43,147 nucleotides of DNA from a bacterium (candidate division B38) B3_B38. Its GTDB lineage: Bacteria; Acidobacteriota; B3-B38; Guanabaribacteriales; B3-B38. A program made the translations under genes and the position numbers. Below are positions 24,526 through 32,455 of this stretch, piece by piece (position 1 is the first letter of the stretch; each line of letters begins with the position of its first letter). Under the pieces are notes generated by a model that saw only the letters and a program-made list of their open reading frames with translations, did not search any database and had not been told where the DNA came from. The stretch covers positions 1-43,147 of the forward strand of contig NJBL01000013.1 of NCBI GenBank assembly GCA_005223145.1. The letters run 5' to 3'.

Positions 24526-25374
24526 TTACTCTATCCACTCTATCTTGACATCACCTATTCCAGCCTCAACTTTCAGGGTCAGGTGATGGCGAGCCTGCGC
24601 GTAGTTCTCGCTGGTATACTCGTTCCTATCTTTTACGAAGGATTCAACGGAAAGAGAGGTTAAGAAGCTCTTGTCAACGATGAGCTTTACTCCCAGATTA
24701 CGGGGCAACCTGATGGTAAGGTCTCCCACCCCTATATCAATCTCTGCTCGGGTATCCCTTTGCCAGTCACCGCTGAAATCGAGGAGGAAATCACCCACAC
24801 CCCCATTAAAAAGGAACGATTGGCAGTTGAAGTTACCCAGACTATGAACATCCAGCTCACCTACACCCGCATTTATCTTAATCTGTCGAAGGGGCTGCGG
24901 GTTAGGCTGGTCGAAATATACCTCCATATCCCCGGCTCCAGTATTTATCTGCAAATCGGCTATTCTAAGACCGCTGAGGTCGATGGTAGCCTCGGAAGCC
25001 CCCAGGGAGAGGTCGAGGGAGATGGGTAAGGCGGGCGTAAGCATGAGGGAGAGGAAGCTTTTCTGCTTTCTGCGCAACTTAAATCCCTTTTTCCCTTTAA
25101 CCTCAACATTCAAGACTCCTCGTTCCCCTACGGTATGATAATCGACACTTTTGCTCACTTTTTGCTTGTCGTAATCGAGCTCGAGGGAATAAATCTCCCC
25201 CTCCTCACCAGCGCTAAGGCAGAAGTCCCCCCTGCTGAAGCGGACATTTACCTGGAGCTCCTTCTCATTTTGTAAGGGGCGTTTGTCCTCGATATGGCTC
25301 AATTGCTGGAGGGAACCCATCCCCAACAGAAACAATAATGGTAAAACAGCTCCTCCCAATTTATGTTTCTTCAT
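24526..25374 (-). CDS. Secreted toast-rack/DUF4097-like protein (GVGD repeats)
   Basis: A 282-residue protein with a signal segment (residues 8-22). The body repeats the turn G(A/V/I)G(D/E): GAGDMEVYF, GVGELDVHS, GVGDFLLDF, GVGDLTIRL and GIGDVKIEW. GVGDLTIRLPRNLGVKL plus the C-terminal GIGDVKIEW are typical of the C-terminal toast-rack or LiaF-type beta-solenoid. The same turns have been seen in Lia/PspC envelope-stress proteins; here the protein is exported, not membrane-embedded by LiaF helices. It is the last gene of operon 2, 57 bases after the NGS-repeat gene. Ligand or polymer target unknown. Confidence 0.85.
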   Translation of the reverse strand: MKKHKLGGAVLPLLFLLGMGSLQQLSHIEDKRPLQNEKELQVNVRFSRGDFCLSAGEEGEIYSLELDYDKQKVSKSVDYHTVGERGVLNVEVKGKKGFKLRRKQKSFLSLMLTPALPISLDLSLGASEATIDLSGLRIADLQINTGAGDMEVYFDQPNPQPLRQIKINAGVGELDVHSLGNFNCQSFLFNGGVGDFLLDFSGDWQRDTRAEIDIGVGDLTIRLPRNLGVKLIVDKSFLTSLSVESFVKDRNEYTSENYAQARHHLTLKVEAGIGDVKIEWIE

Positions 25375-25431
25375 AGATTTAACCTCTCTAATTTCAGGTA
25401 AGATAATGGTTGGCTCATTATCTCTCTCCTT

Positions 25432-26250
25432 TCAGGATATAAGTTTGCGAAGACGAATGCTCCCGTTAACTGTCCCCAAGTCTATTTCTGCTCCACCACC
25501 ATTAATGTAGCCTTGTAGTCTGCGTCGAGAGACTCGTCCCGACACTTCCAGAGGAAAGTCGGTGGAAATGCTCCCATTGACCGTACGAACTCTGACATCG
25601 GCTCTCACTTCTGGTGGAAGGGAGAGATTAACCGACCCATTTACCGTCTTCAAGGAGACCCAGGATGATGGATCAACTTCTTCCAGCTCAACCTTGATGC
25701 TGCCATTGGTCGTCTTTCCCTCAAATGAGCCCGAAGCCCTCTTGACGTGTATCCCCCCATTGACGGTTCTGCTCACATGGGCACCTTTCACTTCCTCAAT
25801 CCTGATAGTCCCATTTACTGTCTCCAGATTGAGGTCTGTCTTCCTGGGGACCATCAGGGTATAAGCCACCTGAATACTGACGAAATCCCCCGACAGAAGT
25901 CGGGAGATTCCCCTTCCTCTTTTGCGGAAGGGGTCGTAGGTTTTTATCTCCAGGCTGTTTGCCCGCTGGTTGACCTCTATTTTCACCTTCTTCACTGCCT
26001 CTTGTGCTCTGCTGGTAGATGAGGCACGGGCTTCCTTTTTGGCTATTAACTGAACCTTCTCCTCATCCCAGGCGGTAACCTCTATGCTTCCATTAACATT
26101 ATCTAAAATGAGTTCTCCCCCGGAGGCGAAATCGTAGCTTTTCTCAAAGGTTTCGGTGGCTTTATACTTACCATCACCAATATAGCAGCCCACCAGAAAC
26201 GGCAATAAAAACAGCCCCCAAACCTTAAGCCAAATTCTCTTACTTTGCAT
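25432..26250 (-). CDS. DUF4097 lipoprotein (NGS repeats)
   Basis: A 272-residue lipoprotein: Lys/Arg N-region, hydrophobic VWGLFLLPFL, lipobox LVGC (Cys22). The mature solenoid carries seven NG(S/T/G)(I/V) turns (for example TVNGSIEV-type: NVNGSIEV, TVNGTIRI, TVNGGIHV, TTNGSIKV, TVNGSVNL, TVNGSIST, TVNGSIRL). It is homologous to the SGD-repeat protein, with a shared entry region (ELILDNVNGSIEVTAWDEEK resembling its GNISGDIKVTTWDKAE). It lies 69 bases after the third DUF4097 gene and 57 bases before the GVGD gene. Lipidation suggests surface or periplasmic leaflet placement. Confidence 0.88.
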   Translation of the reverse strand: MQSKRIWLKVWGLFLLPFLVGCYIGDGKYKATETFEKSYDFASGGELILDNVNGSIEVTAWDEEKVQLIAKKEARASSTSRAQEAVKKVKIEVNQRANSLEIKTYDPFRKRGRGISRLLSGDFVSIQVAYTLMVPRKTDLNLETVNGTIRIEEVKGAHVSRTVNGGIHVKRASGSFEGKTTNGSIKVELEEVDPSSWVSLKTVNGSVNLSLPPEVRADVRVRTVNGSISTDFPLEVSGRVSRRRLQGYINGGGAEIDLGTVNGSIRLRKLIS

Positions 26251-26319
26251 AGCTACCTACCTCTTGGTAAATTTACGCAAAATTTCATATATGCCCTATT
26301 GTGCACCACTCTGTCTAAT

Positions 26320-27495
26320 TTAATCCTCCGGGCGAGAAGGCTCCTCTACCACACCTGCAGAGGGGATTTTCTTGAGGATGATATCGCCCTTCTCGGTTTT
26401 CAAATAGAGCTCAGGTCCTCCTTCGCGGTAAGTGCCGGTTAAAAAAGTGCTTCCCTCCTGCTGGGAGAGGCGTAAGTTGGGGTCCTGGAAATCGCTGATA
26501 ACCCTCCCCTCTAAGGCTATGGCCTCTATCTGAAAAGAGACTCCCTCAGGTAAGCTGAGGGTGATATTACCGTTGGAATTAACTGCTCTGATGCCACCTG
26601 CCAGGAGAGCAGAGGTATATAAGTTTATGGCGGCATTAGTTGTTTTTACGATTACTTCTCCTTGAAAACCCTCCACTGATACCGGCTCGTTGGAAGTCTC
26701 TACCCTCAGGCTTCCCTCAACCTCTCGAATCCCCACCCGGGAATGGGGAGCGATGACCTCTATATCCCGCCCTATCTTACTCAGTAAGATGGAGGAATGC
26801 TTGGTTATTATCCGAACCTTCCCACCTATCTCGTCAGCTTCCACATCGCCGTAAGGGTTCTCCACCAGGAGCTCCCCTTCGACCTTGGTAATGGTAACAT
26901 CACCGTGGAGATTGTTGACCGTTAGTGCCCCTCTTATGTCCTCGACGACAATATCACTATCTCTGCCTTTTATCACCAGATTGCCATCGATATCAGTAGC
27001 TAATATGTTATCACCGGTATTCCTGACCTCCTGGTCTCCGGCTAATCCCCTTATCTCCACCTCCCCTCTCTGGTTTTCCACCATTACTTGGGAATTGAGG
27101 GGAACCATGAGGTGCAGGTCGGTCTGAAAATCGTAGATGATATTATTCAACTCATCCCGATTGGTGCTCACTCGGTAAACATCCCCTTCCTGATAGAGGA
27201 TGAGCTTTAGTCGGTCAGCAATCCCTTTAGCCTTCTTCTTATTAGGCGCCCATATTTGTTTGGTGAGAGTAGCACTCAGAAGAGCCCTATCCCAGGAAGA
27301 TACTCTGACATCACCAAAGCGATTGTCAATCTTAATAAAGGAATACGAAGGGCAACTGGTGGTCTCCTCCTCCGGATAAGAATAGCTCTGCTGCCTCCAT
27401 AATAGACCGGCACACCCCTGATACCTGGCGACCAAGGTTATTAACAGACCAAAGAAGATGACAAAAAGAACAAATACAAATTCTCTGAATCTCAT
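26320..27495 (-). CDS. Membrane-anchored DUF4097 beta-solenoid protein
   Basis: A 391-residue protein with one N-terminal membrane anchor (about residues 4-26; no lipobox) and then DUF4097 solenoid strands. The opening FGDVRVSSWDRALLSATL corresponds to the entry strand of the other paralogues; later turns include RGEVEI, DGNLVI, HGDVTI, YGDVEA and GGKVRI, more diverse than in its neighbours. It ends with a Pro/Glu tail. The gene lies 14 bases after the LiaI-like peptide gene, so it belongs to operon 2. An extracytoplasmic scaffold or sensor is plausible, but no enzymatic motif is seen. Confidence 0.85.
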   Translation of the reverse strand: MRFREFVFVLFVIFFGLLITLVARYQGCAGLLWRQQSYSYPEEETTSCPSYSFIKIDNRFGDVRVSSWDRALLSATLTKQIWAPNKKKAKGIADRLKLILYQEGDVYRVSTNRDELNNIIYDFQTDLHLMVPLNSQVMVENQRGEVEIRGLAGDQEVRNTGDNILATDIDGNLVIKGRDSDIVVEDIRGALTVNNLHGDVTITKVEGELLVENPYGDVEADEIGGKVRIITKHSSILLSKIGRDIEVIAPHSRVGIREVEGSLRVETSNEPVSVEGFQGEVIVKTTNAAINLYTSALLAGGIRAVNSNGNITLSLPEGVSFQIEAIALEGRVISDFQDPNLRLSQQEGSTFLTGTYREGGPELYLKTEKGDIILKKIPSAGVVEEPSRPED

Positions 27496-27509
27496 CTTCT
27501 TTTACCTCA

Positions 27510-27698
27510 CTAACCGGAGCGAGCCCGAGCCTGAAATATCTTGTTCAGACCAAATAATATCAGAATTACCGGCCAGAACCTCCAGGCGTAATACCAGACA
27601 TCAATGTAGGTGAAGTTATCCACCAAGAACAGGGCTCCAATGGCTACGAGCACCAGCCCAAAAATGAAGGTCCCTGAATTTCGTCTCCTGGCGGTCAT
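27510..27698 (-). CDS. Small LiaI/DUF5668-like two-helix membrane peptide
   Basis: A 62-residue protein with two hydrophobic helices (GTFIFGLVLVAIGALFLVDN and WRFWPVILILFGLNKIF) joined by a short turn FTYIDVWYYA, the LiaI-LiaF-like transmembrane hairpin. In Firmicutes LiaI-type proteins act in cell-envelope stress. ATG overlaps the stop of the upstream B-box gene (ATGA, 27698-27695), so expression is coupled. GAGGAG lies before the start. Confidence 0.82.
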   Translation of the reverse strand: MTARRRNSGTFIFGLVLVAIGALFLVDNFTYIDVWYYAWRFWPVILILFGLNKIFQARARSG

Positions 27699-28345
27699 TT
27701 CTCTCCTCCTTCAGAGGGGGGCTCTTTTCTTTCAGCCTTCCCCTTTTTTTGATTTAAGAAGTACCTCACCATATAATAACCCCCCAGGAAGATTACAATT
27801 AGCGGCCACAAATCTTCCAACCAGTCGATACTCACATCGAAATTGTAAAGCAGAAACAGCACTCCAATGAGCATGATTATCACACCCCAGACGGCCGACT
27901 CTCGCGGTGGTGCTGCTTCTCTCTCAACCACCTCAGCCCCTCGTCCGGCTAAATTTATCTCCTTGGCGGAGCGATAAGCATCGATAATCGCCCCAAAATA
28001 GACCACCATTATCAGCAGAGGAAAGATGAATATTCCCCGCACCGGACCGCCGCGTATGGCCAGAGACAAAAAGGCCATATACAGCAGAATCACCACCAAA
28101 GCCTTCATATACTGACTGTTATAGATCTGACCCAGCCCCGGTATAATAGCTGAGAGAAAACCCGCCAATCCTGGGGATTTAAGCCTCTCTGGAGGAGCAG
28201 CTCCCTTTTCCTTCAATTGCTTATCCAGACAATCCTGGCAATATACCCTCCCCTTGACCTCCACCACACAATCGCTACAAAGGGGATGGGAGCAGATAGC
28301 GCAATTGTTGGTAGCTTCCATATTTTTATGATAGAAGCAATTCAT
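27695..28345 (-). CDS. B-box zinc finger / multi-TM protein with LiaI-like hairpin
   Basis: A 216-residue protein in three parts. An N-terminal B-box-like zinc domain has Cys3, His6, Cys15, Cys18, Cys23, Cys26, Cys36 and Cys39. A middle TM2/DUF5683-like region follows (GFLSAIIPGLGQIYNSQYMK ... LSLAIRGG), then a C-terminal LiaI-type hairpin (IIMLIGVLFLLYNFDVSIDW). It is 26 bases after the sigma 2 gene, where an anti-sigma factor usually sits. I saw no zf-HC2 gene in this operon, so the zinc domain may be the regulator that meets the sigma factor; this is inference. Basic tail at the end. Confidence 0.82.
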   Translation of the reverse strand: MNCFYHKNMEATNNCAICSHPLCSDCVVEVKGRVYCQDCLDKQLKEKGAAPPERLKSPGLAGFLSAIIPGLGQIYNSQYMKALVVILLYMAFLSLAIRGGPVRGIFIFPLLIMVVYFGAIIDAYRSAKEINLAGRGAEVVEREAAPPRESAVWGVIIMLIGVLFLLYNFDVSIDWLEDLWPLIVIFLGGYYMVRYFLNQKKGKAERKEPPSEGGEK

Positions 28346-28371
28346 ACCCTTCTCCTCACTTTTTAATTGCT

Positions 28372-28953
28372 TTACCTTAAATCCGGCATTCTCTTTAATA
28401 TTCTGACCAACTCAGCTCTTCCTCTATTTAACCGCGATTTCACCGTTCCTATAGGGATATTCAGAATCTTTGCTATGTCCCGATAGGAGCAACTTTGAAT
28501 ATCCCTCAGGATAATACAATCTCTCACCGCTGGAGGAAGAGCATCCAACCCTCTTCTCAATAGTAGAGTTCTTTCCTTCTCTTTTAGCAAGTCAAAAGGG
28601 TTGCGTCCCTGAGCGATATAAGGCGACACAACCTCGAAATCTACCATTATCAGTCCCCTCTGGCGTCTCTTCTTGCGATAGTAATCTATGCAAAGGTTCC
28701 GGCTCACCCTCCTCAGCCACGAGGTGAAAGGGACATCATCCGGATACTTCCTCAACTCCTGATAAATCTTAAGAAAGAGTTCCTGAGTCAGGTCTTTCGC
28801 TTCCTCTACATTGCCCACAAACTGATAAGCGATGTTAAATACCTTCCTCCGGTATCGTTCTACCAGCAAATCCCACGCTTTGGCATCCTTTCTCCGGCAT
28901 CTTCTTATGAGTTCCCTGTCTGATTGGGAACTTCTTCCTATTACCTCTTCCAT
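28372..28953 (-). CDS. ECF RNA polymerase sigma factor, operon 2
   Basis: A 193-residue sigma-70-family protein with region 2 (AWDLLVERYRRKVFNIAYQF, DLTQELFLKIYQEL, FTSWLRRVSRNLCIDYYRKK) and region 4 (LPPAVRDCIILRDIQSCSYR, DIAKILNIPIGTVKSRLNRG). It heads a minus-strand operon of six genes ending at 24526. The ATG lies where an ECF-like promoter just upstream (28959-28987) would begin transcription, so the mRNA may be leaderless. Cognate anti-sigma is not of the zf-HC2 type here. Its likely targets are its own operon and the repeat membrane gene at 19181-20167. Confidence 0.92.
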   Translation of the reverse strand: MEEVIGRSSQSDRELIRRCRRKDAKAWDLLVERYRRKVFNIAYQFVGNVEEAKDLTQELFLKIYQELRKYPDDVPFTSWLRRVSRNLCIDYYRKKRRQRGLIMVDFEVVSPYIAQGRNPFDLLKEKERTLLLRRGLDALPPAVRDCIILRDIQSCSYRDIAKILNIPIGTVKSRLNRGRAELVRILKRMPDLR

Positions 28954-28958
28954 TTTAT

Positions 28959-28987
28959 ATAACGAAATATTATCGACTTAGGTTCCC
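28959..28987 (-). promoter_or_regulatory. ECF-sigma-type promoter of sigma 2 operon
   Basis: On the minus strand GGGAAC (28987-28982), 17 bases, CGTTAT (28964-28959). The pair matches the known ECF pattern GGAAC...CGTT (as for mycobacterial SigE/SigH-type elements) and the site at 20216-20244. Position argues for autoregulation. Confidence 0.7.
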
Positions 28988-29034
28988 ACCTTTAATTATA
29001 ATTTCAAAAATAAGGTCTAATTTCAAGAAAAAAA

Positions 29035-29063
29035 TTGACTTAGAATCATTTTTATTATAGAGT
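29035..29063 (+). promoter_or_regulatory. Possible sigma-70-type promoter of the flippase-like gene
   Basis: TTGACT (29035-29040), 17 bases, TAGAGT (29058-29063) on the plus strand. The -35 is strong; the -10 matches 4/6. It is divergent from the sigma 2 promoter. Confidence 0.45.
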
Positions 29064-29147
29064 AAAAATTGCTTTTTGGCAAGTGGGGTGAAGGTATTGC
29101 TGCTATCTTCCCGCAGGTTAAACATCCATTACTGAAAATAGGTTGAA

Positions 29148-30167
29148 TTGGCAAAAGGAAGCCTGAAGCTGTGGCTGGGCATATCTCTGGGGGGTCTCCT
29201 TCTCTATCTCTTCCTGCGAGGAGCTAATCTTCCCCTGGTATTTGAGAAGATCAGGGGGGCTAACTATCTCCTCATCAGCTTCGGCGCAGGATTATCCTTG
29301 CTGGTATATCTGCTGCGAGCTTTGCGGTGGAAATTCCTCCTTATGCCCCTTAAAAAGTCCCATCTCTCCAACCTATTCTCCACCACCGTTATTGGGTTCA
29401 TGGTCAACTCTTTGATCCCGGGAAGATTGGGAGAGATAGTGCGACCCTACCTCCTGGGTCAGAAGGAAGGACTCTCCAAAACCGCAGCCTTCGCAACTAT
29501 AATTGTGGAGAGGATTTTCGACCTCATAATCATCCTGGTGCTGTTCTCTCTCTACCTTTTGTTAGCCCCTGCTCTGCCCTACCTCTCTTCTGAGGCATCG
29601 GTTACCCTGAGTCAGGTGGAGTGGAGTGGCTTGATATCGGCAATTGCTGCTGTTGCCATTATCGCTCTGCTCCTGCTGTTGCATATGAAGACCGCGCTTT
29701 TTCTTAAAGGGGCGGAGAAGCTGTTCTCCTTTTTGCCAGCTCGTTTTTCGCAGGTATTATTGAGGGGGATAAATTCATTCGCCCAGGGTTTGGCTGTGCT
29801 CAGAGGAAAGGGACTGCTGTTCATGGTAGTGGTGTATTCCTTTGTCCACTGGCTGACAGTCTGCTTCGGAATGTGGGTGATCCTGGCAGCTTTCAACATT
29901 GAGGTTCCCTTCTATCTCACCTTCTTTATCCTGATCTTTGCCGCTACCGGCGCCGCCATACCTACCCCGGCAGGGGTGGGGGCTTTCCACAAAGCGGTGC
30001 AGATTGTCCTGGTGAGCTTCCTGGGCATTGACAATGACCTTGCCGTGGGGACCTCTATCGTTATGCATGCGGTTACCTTTGCTCCGGTGACCCTTCTGGG
30101 GGTCGTTCTGGTCTGGAAGGAGGGTCTCACCATAAAAAAAATAAAAGAGCTACCGGCTAAAAGCTGA
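29148..30167 (+). CDS. Lysylphosphatidylglycerol synthase TM-region / UPF0104 family flippase-like protein
   Basis: A 339-residue inner-membrane protein with about eight helices. It carries the hallmark IPGRLGEIVRPYLLGQKEGL and, further on, IVERIFDLIIILVLF, then a GAAIPTPAGVGAFHKAVQIV motif near the end. These are typical of the AglD/LPG-synthase N-terminal domain family, which moves or handles lipid-linked substrates; no catalytic C-terminal domain is present. TTG 29148 is the only sensible start and has just a weak AGG site. Exact substrate unknown. It is 76 bases before nrdR. Confidence 0.88.
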   Translation: MAKGSLKLWLGISLGGLLLYLFLRGANLPLVFEKIRGANYLLISFGAGLSLLVYLLRALRWKFLLMPLKKSHLSNLFSTTVIGFMVNSLIPGRLGEIVRPYLLGQKEGLSKTAAFATIIVERIFDLIIILVLFSLYLLLAPALPYLSSEASVTLSQVEWSGLISAIAAVAIIALLLLLHMKTALFLKGAEKLFSFLPARFSQVLLRGINSFAQGLAVLRGKGLLFMVVVYSFVHWLTVCFGMWVILAAFNIEVPFYLTFFILIFAATGAAIPTPAGVGAFHKAVQIVLVSFLGIDNDLAVGTSIVMHAVTFAPVTLLGVVLVWKEGLTIKKIKELPAKS

Positions 30168-30243
30168 TGTAAAATAGAGATGAACCCCGGTATGCTAAAA
30201 AATAATTTCTGAGAACAAAGTATACACTCGGGGAGATAAGAGA

Positions 30244-30696
30244 ATGAAATGCCCCTATTGTGGTCACAACAAAGACAAAGTGATAGACTCCAGGGAGAAA
30301 AGGGGTGGTGAGGCGATTCGCCGGCGGCGCAAGTGTCTTGCTTGCTCCCGGCGATTTACCACTTACGAGAGAACCGAAGAAGCCCCTTATATGGTCATCA
30401 AAAAGGATGGGCGAAGGGAGCCATTTGACCGCCAGAAAATTCTCCGGGGACTGCTCAAAGCCTGTGAAAAAAGACCGATAAGCGTAACCACACTGGAAGA
30501 GCTCACCGACACCATAGAGCAAAAACTACTGGAGAGGTCCGAAAGGGAGATTCCTACCTCAGAGGTAGGCTCTTTTATAATGGAGAAACTCAAGGAGCTG
30601 GATAAGGTAGCCTATGTCCGATTTGCCTCCGTATACAGGGAATTCAAGGACATCAACGAATTTATGGACGAGCTGAAAGCCCTGCTGGAGAAATAA
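30244..30696 (+). CDS. nrdR: Transcriptional repressor NrdR
   Basis: A 150-residue regulator that represses ribonucleotide reductase genes in response to dATP/ATP. An N-terminal zinc ribbon (Cys3, Cys6, Cys31, Cys34) with [18 protein letters not shown] is followed by the ATP-cone (about residues 48-138). Length and both domains are complete. GGGGAGATAAG just upstream supports the ATG. No nrdA/nrdB gene or NrdR box is in the window. A terminator follows the stop. Confidence 0.97.
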   Translation: MKCPYCGHNKDKVIDSREKRGGEAIRRRRKCLACSRRFTTYERTEEAPYMVIKKDGRREPFDRQKILRGLLKACEKRPISVTTLEELTDTIEQKLLERSEREIPTSEVGSFIMEKLKELDKVAYVRFASVYREFKDINEFMDELKALLEK

Positions 30697-30703
30697 GCTC
30701 CTT

Positions 30704-30727
30704 GGGGGTAAATTGCCCCCTTTTCTT
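30704..30727 (+). terminator. Intrinsic terminator of nrdR
   Basis: GGGGG (30704-30708) pairs with CCCCC (30716-30720) around a 7-base loop and is followed by TTTTCTTT. It starts 7 bases after the nrdR stop. Confidence 0.75.
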
Positions 30728-30797
30728 TGGGATTGTACGCCCTCCTATACTCTGCGCCGTTCTTGGTAGTCAAGCAATAGTGACGGATACTTTGTGC

Positions 30798-31349
30798 TTA
30801 TTGTGGTTCCTCTAACTGAGGAGGGGTAAGGGTAAAGCCGAGCTGCTGTAACATATCCAACATGTTATAAACAAGCCACTCCTCCGCTATCTTTCCGTCA
30901 ACTACCCGGGAAATAGCGATCCCAGTTATACGAAACTTTTTGCCTGTGGGCGGAAGTTCCCCAAGAGGACCAACGAGAGTACCTGTGTTTGTGGCGGTCG
31001 CTGTCCAACGCGTCACGACCTTGTCACCTTTCACAATCATCTCATCGAACACGAGATAGTGATCAGGGAAAGCAGTAAGACTCGATGTAGTCCAACTCTT
31101 AAAACCGTCGAGACCGACGATGTCTTCGGGGAAAGCACAATGATGCAACACATACTCAGGGTCAAAAACCTCCTCGACTATGGTTAGGTTACCCTCATTC
31201 CAAATTTCCAGATAACGGTCAAGAAGGGCTTTGGCTTCTTCTTCAGTGATTGCCTCTTCAACTGGCTGTTGGCAGCCAAAAGTAAAGCAAAGCAGGACTA
31301 CGGCGACGATCGGTGTAATTTTTGCCAATAGCCGAATTGACCTTTTCAT
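30798..31349 (-). CDS. SnoaL-like (ester cyclase/NTF2-fold) lipoprotein
   Basis: A 183-residue exported protein; Lys/Arg N-region, hydrophobic stretch and lipobox ending FTFGC. The mature domain follows the SnoaL/NTF2-like pattern: EEAKALLDRYLEIWNEGNL, VFDPEYVLHH, GLDGFKSWTTSSLTAFPDHY, VVTRWTATATNTG, and VDGKIAEEWLVYNMLDML. Related proteins include polyketide cyclases and ester cyclases, but most lipoprotein members have no known substrate. I start at ATG 31349 because GGAGGAG lies just upstream (five-base gap); an in-frame ATG at 31379 has no ribosome site. It lies alone in an AT-rich islet. Confidence 0.85.
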   Translation of the reverse strand: MKRSIRLLAKITPIVAVVLLCFTFGCQQPVEEAITEEEAKALLDRYLEIWNEGNLTIVEEVFDPEYVLHHCAFPEDIVGLDGFKSWTTSSLTAFPDHYLVFDEMIVKGDKVVTRWTATATNTGTLVGPLGELPPTGKKFRITGIAISRVVDGKIAEEWLVYNMLDMLQQLGFTLTPPQLEEPQ

Positions 31350-31672
31350 TTTTCTCCTCCTTGCTGGTTGCACCAGCATCCTAAGTCATGAATAAACCCA
31401 AAATTTAACAATAGGGAGATGGTTCATAATGGTACATATGGAATATCTATAGACCTAACTTCCTTCAATATTAGTTAATTAAGTATAAGGTATAGGAATT
31501 TGAACTTTTACTAATTGGCAATTTTTCCCATTATTTTATTGCGTCTCCCCAATTCCCAGCTTAAGATATTATAGCACAGAAAAATTTAGATGCATAATTC
31601 TCTGAGTTAAATATATATTCTGCGGTTGCTTGATATTAGCGACCGCCGTAATCAGGAAGTTTATTTTGCGGT
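31350..31672. other. AT-rich intergenic stretch
   Basis: No gene seen. It holds the leader of the SnoaL-like gene and, at 31622-31646, a hairpin serving the minus-strand gene that ends at 31673. There is no clear consensus promoter; a weak TTGAAG-17-TATTCC occurs on the minus strand at about 31440-31470. Confidence 0.6.
31622..31646 (-). terminator. Hairpin downstream of secreted protein gene
   Basis: On the minus strand GCGGTCGC pairs with GCAACCGC (one G-T pair) over a 9-base loop, 27 bases after the stop at 31673, followed by an A/T-rich but interrupted T-run. Confidence 0.5.
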
Positions 31673-32455
31673 CTATCTTTCTTCGGGCGTGTAAGAAAGG
31701 TCGGGACGACGGCTGCCAATTTTTATCTCATATTTCCTCAGCAGAGCCCGGGTCTTCTTCAGCAGAGCTTGACCTTCTTCTCCAAATGACTTAAAAGTTT
31801 CCTCTTCCTGGCTGTAAAAGACCGAGGCGCTTTCGGCACTTTCGGCGAGAACATAAAGGGGCATTTCGTTTCCTATACTCCCAATGTAGGTGGCGTAGCC
31901 GTGAGAAATATTTTTGCTTTTATACAGCTCCACCCACGCTTTGAGGATTTCCTCAAACTCTTTTTCCTTGCCAAACTCGACATAGAGATAGGTCCAATAA
32001 ACGAAATTTCTCTGCTCAGACCTGGGCCTCGGGGTTTTGGAAGAATAGGAGAGCTCGCGCGCATAGAAAAACAGAGTGGATTGGTAGTATTCACGGGTGC
32101 CCGCAGCACTCTTTAATAGTGACTTCCATTGTTCCTCTCCCATCATTTTTTGTAGCTCGCCCGCAGCCTGGTAAAAGTTGTCTATGTCTGCAAAGTTCTT
32201 CATCAGATAAGAGAAGAAGTAGTGAAAACCGTCAATGCAATACACATCACATGAGTAGGGAAATTTGTGCCTGGCAAATTGGGCTACAGCTTCCTTTATA
32301 TGCGCCTCATATTGCTCGACCATGGACGGTTTGACCACATCCTCTTCAACGATAAACAGCGGTGGCTCCTGTTGACTGCCCTGTGCCAGCATTGATTGAG
32401 TACAGAGAACAGCGAGAAGTCCCACAAACAATACGACGAAAATTTTACCTCTCAT
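31673..32455 (-). CDS. Exported protein of unknown function
   Basis: A 260-residue protein with a signal peptide (about residues 1-25, cleavage near SMLAQ|GS). The mature part begins EPPLFIVEEDVVKPSMVEQY and alternates helices and strands in a way that recalls two alpha+beta (dimeric ferredoxin/NIPSNAP or antibiotic-monooxygenase-like) halves: KPSMVEQYEAHIKEAVAQFA and VEFGKEKEFEEILKAWVELY. No catalytic motif seen. I do not recognise the family with confidence. It is a single gene in AT-rich spacers; a hairpin follows its stop. Confidence 0.7.
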   Translation of the reverse strand: MRGKIFVVLFVGLLAVLCTQSMLAQGSQQEPPLFIVEEDVVKPSMVEQYEAHIKEAVAQFARHKFPYSCDVYCIDGFHYFFSYLMKNFADIDNFYQAAGELQKMMGEEQWKSLLKSAAGTREYYQSTLFFYARELSYSSKTPRPRSEQRNFVYWTYLYVEFGKEKEFEEILKAWVELYKSKNISHGYATYIGSIGNEMPLYVLAESAESASVFYSQEEETFKSFGEEGQALLKKTRALLRKYEIKIGSRRPDLSYTPEER

